A DNA stretch of 15,825 nucleotides, from positions 1-15,825 of the forward strand of contig JAOUMG010000005.1 of the NCBI GenBank assembly GCA_029881635.1, read 5' to 3'. The DNA comes from Paracoccaceae bacterium (GTDB taxonomy: Bacteria > Pseudomonadota > Alphaproteobacteria > Rhodobacterales > Rhodobacteraceae). Within the stretch, counting starts at the first letter, position 1. Each line of letters begins with the position of its first letter. Below the pieces are notes generated by a model that searched no databases, was not told the origin of the DNA, and saw nothing but the letters and a program-made list of their open reading frames with translations. This document shows positions 1 through 7,608 of this stretch, in pieces. The translations under genes and the position numbers were made by a program.

Positions 1-1
1 T

Positions 2-403
2 GCGCATCCAAAGATCGTGGCCAACGCCTATTCGACAGACCATGACGTGGCAGAAATGCTGGCAGCGGTTAAGTTCCTGCGCAAGATCGCCGCTCAGGAC
101 CCCATTCGCGGTCTGATTGCCGAAGAACTTCGCCCCGGTCCCGAGGTACAGAGCGATGAGGATCTGATCGCCGATTTCCGCGCCCGATCTGGTACCGTCT
201 ATCATCCCTCATGTACGGCGCGGATGGGCACTGACGCTACTCAATCAGTCGTTGGCCCGGACCTGAAGGTGCATGGAGTCGATGGTTTGCGGGTCTGTGA
301 CGCTTCGGTCTTTCCAACGCTGATCGGGGGCAATACCAATGCGCCGAGCATTCTGGTCGGCTGGATCGGGGCGGAACGTATCCTTGCGGATGCGCAGGGC
401 TAG
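2..403 (+). CDS. GMC-family flavin oxidoreductase (choline/alcohol dehydrogenase type), C-terminal fragment
   Basis: This is the 3' end of a gene that begins before the window; the frame is open from base 2 and stops with TAG at 401-403. A GTG at 17 is an internal codon, not a start. The 133 visible residues match the C-terminal domain of FAD-dependent glucose-methanol-choline oxidoreductases. The seen signatures are HPSCTARMG, which carries the active-site His of the family; VDGLRVCDASVFP, the segment near the flavin; and GGNTNAPSILVG close to the end, where the second active-site position is Asn as in choline-dehydrogenase-like members. Such enzymes oxidise alcohols to aldehydes with FAD. 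The substrate cannot be told from this piece. The HyuA-like gene starts 24 bases after the stop on the same strand, so the two are probably cotranscribed. Family sure, substrate unknown. Confidence 0.93.
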   Translation, partial: AHPKIVANAYSTDHDVAEMLAAVKFLRKIAAQDPIRGLIAEELRPGPEVQSDEDLIADFRARSGTVYHPSCTARMGTDATQSVVGPDLKVHGVDGLRVCDASVFPTLIGGNTNAPSILVGWIGAERILADAQG

Positions 404-427
404 GCGGATTGGTTACAGGAAACGCGC

Positions 428-2440
428 ATGGCAATTCTACTTGGCGTCGATACCGGCGGAACCTACACGGATGCTGTTGTTCTGGACGACGAAAGCGACC
501 GTGTGATCGCATCGGCAAAGTCGCTCACAACCCGCCCCGATCTGTCTTTGGGTGTTGGCCGCGCGATTGACGCGGCAATCGCCAATGCGGGTGTCACCGC
601 GGGAAATGTCGCGATGGTATCATTGTCGACCACCCTCGCGACCAATGCTTTGGTCGAAGGTCAAGGCGGGCGCGTGGCGCTGATCTTTATCGGTTTCGAC
701 AGGGCGGAACTGGCCCGTGCCGGGCTGGAAGAGGCACTGAAGGGTGATCCCGTAATCTGGATGGCCGGGGGCCACAATCACGCCGGGGGTGAAGTTGTGC
801 CGCTGGACCTGGCGTCGCTGGAAACCGAAATCGCAGCGCTTGGCCCAGAGATCACCGGCTTTGCCGTCGCCGCGAGTTTCGCCACCCGAAACCCGTCGCA
901 CGAATTGGCTGCCCGCGACGTAATTCGCCGGGTTTCCGGCCGCCCGGTGACCTGTTCGCATGAACTTTCTGCCGCCCTGAACGGCCCGCGCCGTGCGTTG
1001 ACGGCGGTGCTGAATGCCCGCCTGATTGGCATGATCGACCATCTGGTGACCTCTTGCGAAGCGCATATGACGCATCTGGGCATTCGCGCACCTTTGATGG
1101 TGGTGCGCGGCGACGGCGCGCTGGTGTCGGCAGCACTGGCAAGGGAGCATCCGATTGAAACGATCCTGTCCGGCCCAGCGGCGTCGATTGCCGGGGCAAG
1201 CTGGCTGACGGGTGAAAAGGATGCGCTTGTCAGCGATATTGGCGGTACGACAACGGATGTCTGCCTGCTGCGCGACGGCAAGCCCGCGATCGATCCGATG
1301 GGGGCCCGTGTTGGCAAATACCGCACGATGGTGGAAGCGGTCGCGATGCGGACTACCGGGCTTGGGGGCGATAGTGAGGTTCACTTGATCGAGGGGCTCG
1401 ACACCAGCCTGCGTCTGGGTCCCCGCAGGCTTGTCCCTGTGTCACTGGCGGCGGCCCAATGGCCAGACCTGATACATGATGCGTTGGACAAGGCTTTGGC
1501 AAGCGATGCCCCCGGCGAACATGACGGGCGCTTTGTTTTGCCAATGTGGCAAGAAACGCCACCGGCGGGACTGGACGGGCGCGAAGGGGCTGTGGCGGCA
1601 CGGCTGATGTTTGGGCCGCTAAAACTGGCCGATGCTGTGCGTACGCGGTTGGAATACCCTGCATTGATGCGTCTGGTATCGCGTGGGCAGGTTATGATCT
1701 CGGGGCTGACCCCATCGGATGCCGCCCATGTACTGGGCAGGTTGGATAGCTGGGATGGTGCTGCCGCGTTGAAAGCCGCAACCCTTTTTGCGCGGCGGAG
1801 AAATGGCCGCGGTGACCGGATTACTTCGGGCCCGCAGGATCTGGCGAAGACGATAATTGACCAACTTAAATCCCAGACCGTGGATTGCCTGCTGGAAGCG
1901 GCCTTTGACGAAGATCACCGGGATTGGTGCGATGAAAGCCCTGAAACTCTGGCGCGCCACCCGCTGATGCGGGCGGGATTGGACGGGCACCATGGTATCG
2001 TCCAGATTTCGGCGACATTGGGTGTGCCTGTGATCGGCCTGGGGGCTTCGGCCCCCAGCTATTACGGTGCGGTCGGCGAACGGCTGGGTGTCAGGATGAT
2101 CCTGCCCGAACATGCGGGTGTGGCCAATGCCATCGGCGCTGTCGTCGGGCAGGTTGCAATGCATGCCGAAGGCAGTGTTACCAGCCCGGGACCGGGGCGA
2201 TTTGTCGTGCACCTGCCATCGGAGCCAAGGCATTTTACGGACAGGGAAGCCGCGATTTCCACCTTGCAGACAGCGTTGTCGGAAGAAGCCTCGGACAAGG
2301 CACGGCAGGTCGGGGTGGAGGAAATCAGGCTGACATCAGAACAAAAGCTGTCCGAGGTCGAAATCGAAGGCCAGCCAATGTTTATCGAGGCGCGGTTGAG
2401 GGTAACGGCACATGGACGACCACGGATTGCCAGGGACTGA
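428..2440 (+). CDS. Hydantoinase A / oxoprolinase family protein (HyuA-like ATPase)
   Basis: A 670-residue protein, close to the usual 680-720 of HyuA. The family comprises ATP-using hydantoinases, 5-oxoprolinases and the related acetone-carboxylase subunit. The N-terminal Hydant_A_N domain opens with GVDTGGTYTD (residues 6-15), a phosphate-binding loop of the actin/hexokinase-like fold. The central domain carries RGDGALVS (227-234), the SGPAAS turn (248-253), the second nucleotide motif DIGGTTTDV (270-278) and TTGLGGDSEV (309-318), so the ATPase core looks intact. The C-terminal third is more divergent. The start is supported by CAGGAAA just upstream. HyuA normally works with HyuB, but none is visible; it may lie upstream of the GMC gene or be encoded elsewhere. 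The gene converges with the LysR gene across 123 bases that show only weak short dyads and no clear terminator. Ring-opening of a cyclic amide or an ATP-dependent carboxylase-like reaction are both possible. Confidence 0.9.
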   Translation: MAILLGVDTGGTYTDAVVLDDESDRVIASAKSLTTRPDLSLGVGRAIDAAIANAGVTAGNVAMVSLSTTLATNALVEGQGGRVALIFIGFDRAELARAGLEEALKGDPVIWMAGGHNHAGGEVVPLDLASLETEIAALGPEITGFAVAASFATRNPSHELAARDVIRRVSGRPVTCSHELSAALNGPRRALTAVLNARLIGMIDHLVTSCEAHMTHLGIRAPLMVVRGDGALVSAALAREHPIETILSGPAASIAGASWLTGEKDALVSDIGGTTTDVCLLRDGKPAIDPMGARVGKYRTMVEAVAMRTTGLGGDSEVHLIEGLDTSLRLGPRRLVPVSLAAAQWPDLIHDALDKALASDAPGEHDGRFVLPMWQETPPAGLDGREGAVAARLMFGPLKLADAVRTRLEYPALMRLVSRGQVMISGLTPSDAAHVLGRLDSWDGAAALKAATLFARRRNGRGDRITSGPQDLAKTIIDQLKSQTVDCLLEAAFDEDHRDWCDESPETLARHPLMRAGLDGHHGIVQISATLGVPVIGLGASAPSYYGAVGERLGVRMILPEHAGVANAIGAVVGQVAMHAEGSVTSPGPGRFVVHLPSEPRHFTDREAAISTLQTALSEEASDKARQVGVEEIRLTSEQKLSEVEIEGQPMFIEARLRVTAHGRPRIARD

Positions 2441-2563
2441 GTCTGCGATCCTAGTGTGTTTCGTGTTTAACTTGTATCGGTACTCGCTGCCTCTTAATCA
2501 GCAAGCTGCTAATTTCGAATGCGAATTCTGATGATATATGTCTTAAGGTGAACTCAAAACGCT

Positions 2564-3439
2564 TTAGGTCGCTGCGGTCAAACCGCGGGCGATGTCAAAG
2601 AAAGCCTGCACCAGTTTACCACCCTTGCGGTCGCGCAGGCAGATTAGCGCCTCATCCATTGTCATGTTTTCTGCGCCTTCGATTTCGATGCGAACCAGAC
2701 GCGCATCCTGGCCGAACTCAGCAGCAGAAACGAAGCCAACGCCCGCACCGGATGCTACGATTTCACGTACGGCCTCGCGCCCCTCGGCTTCGATCACGGG
2801 CTGCAAATTGTAACCGGCGGCGGCGGCGGCCTCTTCAAGTTTGCTGCGCGTTCTCGAACCTGTCTCACGCAGAACCAGCGGCAATTCCGCGAGGTCTGCA
2901 AATGTAAAGGATCGTCGCTGGGCCAGAGGATGGTTGCTGGCCACGAAGGCGGAGATTGGGGTTGAATTCAGCTGAACGGATTCAAAATCACGGCTGACAG
3001 GCATGTCACCCAATACCCCTATATCAGCTTCGTAGCTGTAAAGGCTGTTGATCACCTCATCTGTATTGCCGCTGTGAACCGATATCCGGACACCGGGGTA
3101 AGCGTCGCGAAATCGTGCTAGAATGTGCAGCAAATGATGCGCCGAATCCGCCACGATACGCAGGGTGCCCGATCTTAGCGCCCGGCTCTCTGACAAAAGC
3201 TCCAGCGCCTGTTCTTCATTGTCAAAAAGGCGCCGGGTGATTTCCAGCAGTTTTTCACCCGAAGGTGTCATGACCACCTGTTTCTTGTGCCGGTTGAACA
3301 GCAAGACATCGTATTCTTCCTCCAGCTTGCGCACCTGATCGGAAATTGCAGGCTGGGTCAGGAAAAGGTGTTCTGCAGCCCGGGAAAACCCGCCGCAGAT
3401 TGCGACATAGTGGAAAGCGCGGAGTTGGACATAGCGCAT
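2564..3439 (-). CDS. LysR-type transcriptional regulator of the phosphonate cluster
   Basis: A 291-residue LysR-family regulator. Residues 1-60 form the winged helix-turn-helix, with the recognition segment SRAAEHLFLTQPAISDQVRK (19-38) followed by LEEEYDVLLFNR and the wing VVMTPSGEKLL. Residues from about 90 to the end form the periplasmic-binding-protein-like effector domain. The start at 3439 has GAGG eight bases upstream on the minus strand. It is divergent from phnW with 137 bases between the starts, the classic layout for a LysR activator of the neighbouring operon. The inferred role is to sense an aminophosphonate or a pathway intermediate such as phosphonoacetaldehyde and to activate phnW-phnA-phnY-pbfA, so the operon could respond to substrate rather than to phosphate starvation. 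Effector identity is inference; the family assignment is firm. Confidence 0.93.
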   Translation of the reverse strand: MRYVQLRAFHYVAICGGFSRAAEHLFLTQPAISDQVRKLEEEYDVLLFNRHKKQVVMTPSGEKLLEITRRLFDNEEQALELLSESRALRSGTLRIVADSAHHLLHILARFRDAYPGVRISVHSGNTDEVINSLYSYEADIGVLGDMPVSRDFESVQLNSTPISAFVASNHPLAQRRSFTFADLAELPLVLRETGSRTRSKLEEAAAAAGYNLQPVIEAEGREAVREIVASGAGVGFVSAAEFGQDARLVRIEIEGAENMTMDEALICLRDRKGGKLVQAFFDIARGLTAAT

Positions 3440-3480
3440 GGGCTGGCCTCGATCCTGAAAGAAAGCCAGAGATATATGTG

Positions 3481-3530
3481 TAATACTTATAGATCAATCT
3501 AAAATAACGATTTTACATATAGATTGTAGC
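3481..3530. promoter_or_regulatory. Probable LysR operator/promoter region between the regulator and phnW
   Basis: This stretch is strikingly AT-rich against its GC-rich surroundings. TATAGAT occurs at 3488-3494 and again at 3518-3524, 30 bases apart, about three helical turns. The first copy lies in the dyad TAGAT-CA-ATCTA (3490-3501). Between the copies is a second dyad, TAAAATaacgATTTTA (3500-3515). LysR activators usually bind a dyad recognition site plus a nearby activation site on one DNA face, and this arrangement fits. No convincing -35/-10 pair was found for phnW, as is common for activator-dependent promoters. phnW has a strong AAGGAG at 3566-3571, five bases before its ATG. Protein binding is inferred. 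Confidence 0.6.
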
Positions 3531-3576
3531 ATGAAAAAAGCACTCGTAAACCCTTGCCCCACCTGAAGGAGCATTC

Positions 3577-4776
3577 ATGTCATCGTCTCCCTCTACTTCC
3601 AATGAACCACTCGCTGCACCGCATCTTGGCGAGCCTTATTTGCTGACACCCGGACCGCTGACCACAGCCTATGAGGTCAAGCAGGCCATGCTGCGTGACT
3701 GGGGTTCTTGGGATGCGGATTTTCGGGCGATGACGAAATCACTATGCGAACAGCTGGTCGCACTCGCCGGTGATACCAAGGGTGAATTTGTCTGTGTTCC
3801 CATGCAAGGATCCGGTTCTTACTGTGTAGAAGCGTTGCTGGGCACTTTTATCCCGAGGGATGGCAAGGTGCTGGTATTGGCCAATGGCGCCTATGGGCTG
3901 CGGGCGGCGGAAACCATGCGTTATCTGGGCCGCGCCTTCACGCTGATCGATAAAGGCGACTACATGCCGCCGCGCGGCGACGAAGTCGGGGCGGCGCTGG
4001 ATGCCGATCCGGATATCACCCATGTGATTGCCATTCACTGTGAAACTTCATCGGGCATCTTGAACCCTGTCGCCGAAATCTCAGAGGCCGTTTATGCCCG
4101 CGGGCGCAAGCTCTTGGTGGATTCGATGAGCGCCTTTGGCGCGATAGATCTGGATGTTAATCGCATCCGTTATGAGGCGATGGTGTCTTCGGCGAACAAA
4201 TGCATCGAAGGTGTGCCCGGGTTTGGTTTTGTCATCGCCCGGAAGTCCGAGCTGGAAAAAACCAAAGGCAACAGCCATTCGCTGTCACTGGATGTCCATG
4301 CACAGTGGGCGGCTATGGTAAAGACCGGCCAGTGGCGTTACACGCCGCCGACCCATGTGGTTGCAGCGTTCCTTGAAGCGCTGCGCATACACGCGGACGA
4401 AGGTGGTGTTGCCGCGCGGGGTGCGCGATATACACGCAACCGCGATGTGATGGTCGCCGGAATGCGTGAGCTAGGATTTGAAACCCTATTGAAGGACCGC
4501 TGGTTGTCACCAATCATTGTCACGTTCTTCTGCCCCGCGCATGAGAAGTTCGACTTTGACAAGTTTTATGATGCGATGAAGGCCAAGGGGTTCATCATTT
4601 ACCCCGGCAAGCTGACAGTGGTCGACAGTTTCCGCGTCGGGTGCATCGGGCGGATGGATGAACATGTCATGCGTCGTGTGGTCGAAGCCGCCCGCGAAGC
4701 TTTGGCCGAGATGGGCGTCGATAGCGCTGCCCCGCCCGCCGAAGCCATTGCTGAACGCGCCAAACTGGCCGCTTAG
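3577..4776 (+). CDS. phnW: 2-aminoethylphosphonate--pyruvate transaminase PhnW
   Basis: PhnW moves the amino group of 2-aminoethylphosphonate to pyruvate, giving phosphonoacetaldehyde and alanine, in the cytoplasm with PLP. The 399-residue protein is a fold-type-I, class V aminotransferase. Seen features are YLLTPGPLTT (21-30), which is typical of the AGAT/PhnW group; the PLP phosphate loop MQGSGSYCVEA (76-86); Asp182 in VDSMSAFGAID, expected to pair with the pyridine nitrogen; Lys208 in SSANKCIEGVPGFGF, the Schiff-base lysine; and Arg353 in FRVGCIG, the conserved substrate-anion arginine. It is somewhat longer than the usual 360-370 residues because of an N-terminal Ser-rich stretch and an Ala-rich C-terminal tail. 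It is first in a four-gene operon whose next genes act on its product, which makes the assignment strong against the alternative of an alanine-glyoxylate transaminase. Confidence 0.95.
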   Translation: MSSSPSTSNEPLAAPHLGEPYLLTPGPLTTAYEVKQAMLRDWGSWDADFRAMTKSLCEQLVALAGDTKGEFVCVPMQGSGSYCVEALLGTFIPRDGKVLVLANGAYGLRAAETMRYLGRAFTLIDKGDYMPPRGDEVGAALDADPDITHVIAIHCETSSGILNPVAEISEAVYARGRKLLVDSMSAFGAIDLDVNRIRYEAMVSSANKCIEGVPGFGFVIARKSELEKTKGNSHSLSLDVHAQWAAMVKTGQWRYTPPTHVVAAFLEALRIHADEGGVAARGARYTRNRDVMVAGMRELGFETLLKDRWLSPIIVTFFCPAHEKFDFDKFYDAMKAKGFIIYPGKLTVVDSFRVGCIGRMDEHVMRRVVEAAREALAEMGVDSAAPPAEAIAERAKLAA

Positions 4777-4791
4777 ATCGCCAAAGATACC

Positions 4792-4810
4792 GCCGCAACC
4801 AGGTTGCGGC
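4792..4810 (+). other. Intercistronic hairpin between phnW and phnA
   Basis: GCCGCAAC (4792-4799) and GTTGCGGC (4803-4810) form a perfect 8-bp GC-rich stem with a three-base loop. It lies in the 62-base phnW-phnA gap. No T-run follows, so it is unlikely to be a full intrinsic terminator. It may stabilise the 3' end of processed phnW mRNA or cause partial termination. The phnA ribosome site GGAAGGA (4826-4832) lies 15 bases downstream, outside the stem. Confidence 0.55.
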
Positions 4811-4838
4811 CCTGATATACCCTACGGAAGGACTGATA

Positions 4839-6089
4839 ATGACTGATACGACCCGCGCCGCCGTGATGGCCAATGACCGTGCCTATCCCTGGCCCAAGGT
4901 GCCCGCGATCGCGATTTGCCTTGATGGCTGCGAGCCTGCCTATCTGGAAGAGGCGATCAAGGATGGGTTGATGCCGACACTGGCGCGGATGCGGGCAACG
5001 GGAACGGACCGGCTGGCACATTCGGTCATTCCGTCCTTCACCAATCCCAACAACCTATCGATCGCCACAGGTCGCCCACCCGCGGTCCACGGGATTTGCG
5101 GCAACTATCTTTACGAACCGGAAACGGGCGAAGAAGTCATGATGAATGACGTGCGCTTCTTGCGCGCGCCCACGGTGTTTTCACAGTTTTACAACGCAGG
5201 CGCCCGCGTCGCCGTTGTAACAGCCAAGGACAAGCTGCGCGCGCTTCTTGGAGCGGGGCTGAAATTTGACGATGATCGTGCCAAATGCTTTTCGGCAGAA
5301 AAATCAGATAGTTCCACCAAGGCTGAACACGGGCAGGAAGCGGCAAGCAAATGGCTGGGCATGGCGCAGCCAGAGGTATATTCCGCCGAACTGTCGGAAT
5401 TTGTCTTTGCCGCCGGGGTCAAGCTTTTGCGTGAATGGAAACCGGATGTGATGTATCTGACCACAACGGATTACGTTCAGCATAAATATGCGCCCGAACA
5501 GCCGGAAGCCAAATTGTTTTACAAGATGTTCGACAAGTATCTGGGTGAACTGGATGCGCTGGGGGCGGCAATTGTCGTTACCGCGGACCACGGTATGAAG
5601 CCCAAACATGATGCGAATGGCGATCCGGCGGTGATCTATGTGCAGGACCTGCTCGACGAATGGCTGGGCGAGGCCAAGGCACGGGTGATCCTGCCCATCA
5701 CCGATCCCTATGTTGTCCACCATGGTGCCCTTGGTGGCTTTGGCACTGCCTATTTGCCCGAAGATGCCAATCAGGCCGATATCATTGCCCGTCTGGCCGC
5801 CCGACCTGAAATCCTTGAGGTCATGGACAAGGCCGAAGCGGTCCGCCGTTTCGAGCTTCCCGGCGACCGGATCGGCGATATCGTGATGATCTCGACCGAG
5901 AATATGACCATCGGCACCTCGGCCCACCGTCACGATCTAGCGGCGCTGAATGAACCTCTGCGCAGCCATGGAGGATTGACCGAGCAGGAAGTGCCCTTCA
6001 TCGTGAACAGGGTGATCGAGTTGCCAAACCAGCCGACACTGCGCAATTTCGACGCGTTCTTCTATGCCACAACAGCGGCCGCGCTCTGA
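4839..6089 (+). CDS. phnA: Phosphonoacetate hydrolase PhnA
   Basis: PhnA splits the C-P bond of phosphonoacetate to acetate and inorganic phosphate. It is a two-zinc enzyme of the alkaline phosphatase superfamily. All metal-binding positions are present in the 416-residue sequence: Asp29 ([11 protein letters not shown]), Thr68 (SFTNPNNLS; the Thr is the family's nucleophile), Asp211 and His215 ([13 protein letters not shown]), Asp250 and His251 (VVTADHGM) and His377 (RSHGG). As far as I recall the Sinorhizobium meliloti enzyme uses the same numbering. Lys130 in TAKDK fits the substrate-binding lysines. The start is set by GGAAGGA six bases before the ATG. It is second in the phn operon, ending 16 bases before phnY. 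This is the metal-dependent phosphonoacetate hydrolase, not the unrelated protein also called PhnA in E. coli. Expected cytoplasmic; no signal peptide is seen. Confidence 0.96.
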   Translation: MTDTTRAAVMANDRAYPWPKVPAIAICLDGCEPAYLEEAIKDGLMPTLARMRATGTDRLAHSVIPSFTNPNNLSIATGRPPAVHGICGNYLYEPETGEEVMMNDVRFLRAPTVFSQFYNAGARVAVVTAKDKLRALLGAGLKFDDDRAKCFSAEKSDSSTKAEHGQEAASKWLGMAQPEVYSAELSEFVFAAGVKLLREWKPDVMYLTTTDYVQHKYAPEQPEAKLFYKMFDKYLGELDALGAAIVVTADHGMKPKHDANGDPAVIYVQDLLDEWLGEAKARVILPITDPYVVHHGALGGFGTAYLPEDANQADIIARLAARPEILEVMDKAEAVRRFELPGDRIGDIVMISTENMTIGTSAHRHDLAALNEPLRSHGGLTEQEVPFIVNRVIELPNQPTLRNFDAFFYATTAAAL

Positions 6090-6105
6090 TCTGAAAGGTA
6101 GTTCC

Positions 6106-7557
6106 ATGAAAGACAGCATCGAAATTCGCCATGAAGGTATGCGGATCGGCGGCGAGACGGTCTTTACCGACAAGGTGATCGAGGTTCGCTATCCCTATAC
6201 TGATGAAGTGGTGGGCACCGTTCCGGCGGGTACTGCCGAACATGCCGCCCGTGCTTTTGAGATTGCAGCAAATTATCAATCCAAGCTGACCCGCTATGAA
6301 CGCAGTCAGATATTGAAGTGCGCGGGCGAAATCATCGGCGAGCGGCGGGATTATCTGGCCAAATGGCTCGTTCTGGAGCTGGGCATCTGCTACCAGCACG
6401 CGGTTTACGAGACCAAGCGCGCGCAGGATGTCTATACCTTCGCCGCCGCCCAGGCGCTGCAGGATGACGGGCAGATCTTTTCCTGCGACCTGACCCATAA
6501 CGGCAAGGACCGCAAGATCTATACCAAGCGCGAACCGGTGCGGGCGATTTCGGCAATCACGCCCTTCAACCATCCGCTGAACATGGTCAGCCACAAGATT
6601 GCCCCGTCAATTGCCACCAACAACTGCATGGTCTGCAAACCGACCGAACTGACGCCGCTCACGGCACTGACGCTGGCCGATATTCTCTATGAGGCCGGGT
6701 TGCCGCCGGAGATGTTTCAGGTCGTCACTGGTCTGCCGCAGGACATCGGTGATGAAATGATCACCAATGAAAACATCGACATCATCACTTTCACCGGCGG
6801 TGTGCCAGTGGGCAAGATGATCGCCGCCAAAGCCGTTTACAAACGGCAGGCGCTGGAGCTTGGCGGGAATGATCCCCTGATCATCCTGAACGATCTTGAC
6901 GATGACGATCTGGACAAAGCAGCGACCATTGCGGTCGCGGGGGCGACGGGCAATTCAGGGCAACGCTGTACGGCGGTCAAACGCATCCTCGTGCAGGAAA
7001 GCGTTGCCGACCGTTTCGTGCCCATGGTGCTGGCGAAAGCGCAAAAGATCAAATTCGGCGACCCGATGGACCCGGCGACCGAGCTTGGCTGCGTGATCCA
7101 TTCCAAGGCTGCGGAGCTGTTTGAAAAGCGGGTCTACATGGCTGTCGAACAGGGCGCAAAGGTGCTCTACGATCCAGGCCGCAAAGGCGCGCTGTTGCCG
7201 CCCATCGTCGTTGATCATGTGCCCCATGATTCCGAACTGGTGATGGAAGAAACCTTTGGGCCCATCGTGCCGATCGTGCGGGTGCCTGACAATGATGCTG
7301 AAGTGATGAAGATTTCGAATTCGACAGATTTCGGATTGTCCTCCGGCGTCTGCACCAACGATTTCCGCCGGATGCAGGCCTATATCGAGGGGCTGAATGT
7401 CGGCACGGTGAATATCTGGGAACAGCCCGGTTACCGGATCGAGACCTCACCTTTCGGTGGCATCAAGGACAGCGGCAATGGTGTCAAGGAAGGTGTCAGC
7501 GAAGCGATGAAATTCTTTACCAACGTGAAGACCTATTCGCTGCCCTGGCCCCGTTGA
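6106..7557 (+). CDS. phnY: Phosphonoacetaldehyde dehydrogenase PhnY
   Basis: PhnY oxidises phosphonoacetaldehyde to phosphonoacetate with NAD+, linking PhnW to PhnA. The 483-residue protein is a standard aldehyde dehydrogenase. Seen: Asn155 in TPFNHP (oxyanion hole), Lys178 in CKPTE (cofactor binding), Glu251 in LELGGN (general base), nucleophile Cys288 in GQRCTA, and [10 protein letters not shown] (381-390). Arg105 and Arg287 lie where, from memory of the S. meliloti enzyme, arginines bind the phosphonate group, with a constant offset of three. I place the start at 6106 because GAAAGG precedes it. An earlier in-frame ATG at 6064 lies inside phnA and would add 14 residues with no ribosome site. 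Third in the operon, it ends 51 bases before pbfA. A generic succinate-semialdehyde dehydrogenase is the alternative, but the context argues against it. Confidence 0.93.
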   Translation: MKDSIEIRHEGMRIGGETVFTDKVIEVRYPYTDEVVGTVPAGTAEHAARAFEIAANYQSKLTRYERSQILKCAGEIIGERRDYLAKWLVLELGICYQHAVYETKRAQDVYTFAAAQALQDDGQIFSCDLTHNGKDRKIYTKREPVRAISAITPFNHPLNMVSHKIAPSIATNNCMVCKPTELTPLTALTLADILYEAGLPPEMFQVVTGLPQDIGDEMITNENIDIITFTGGVPVGKMIAAKAVYKRQALELGGNDPLIILNDLDDDDLDKAATIAVAGATGNSGQRCTAVKRILVQESVADRFVPMVLAKAQKIKFGDPMDPATELGCVIHSKAAELFEKRVYMAVEQGAKVLYDPGRKGALLPPIVVDHVPHDSELVMEETFGPIVPIVRVPDNDAEVMKISNSTDFGLSSGVCTNDFRRMQAYIEGLNVGTVNIWEQPGYRIETSPFGGIKDSGNGVKEGVSEAMKFFTNVKTYSLPWPR

Positions 7558-7567
7558 GGGGGCAGGA

Positions 7568-7596
7568 GCCTCCGGCGGGGGTATTTCGGGACAGAA
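7568..7596 (+). repeat. Rhodobacteraceae-type intergenic element, copy 1
   Basis: The element reads GCCTCCGGCGGG-N2-TATTT followed by a GGGACAGAA tail. It matches the copy at 15621-15649 (minus strand) at 23 of 29 positions by hand alignment. It starts 10 bases after the phnY stop and ends 12 bases before the pbfA GTG. The CCTCC-GGC-GGGGG part can fold into a small hairpin followed by TATTT. Similar sequences are, from memory, scattered between genes in Rhodobacteraceae genomes. Function unknown; it may act as a weak terminator or a site that changes mRNA stability. Confidence 0.65.
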
Positions 7597-7608
7597 AGTG
7601 AGGCGGGC

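Noticed and set aside
2441..2563. Short dyads (AGCA-AGC-TGCT and TTCG-AATG-CGAA) between the convergent HyuA and LysR genes
   Set aside because: Stems of four base pairs without a T-run are too weak to call a terminator.
6064..6105. Upstream ATG extending PhnY by 14 residues into phnA
   Set aside because: No ribosome site there; the ATG at 6106 has GAAAGG at proper spacing and gives the expected family N-terminus.
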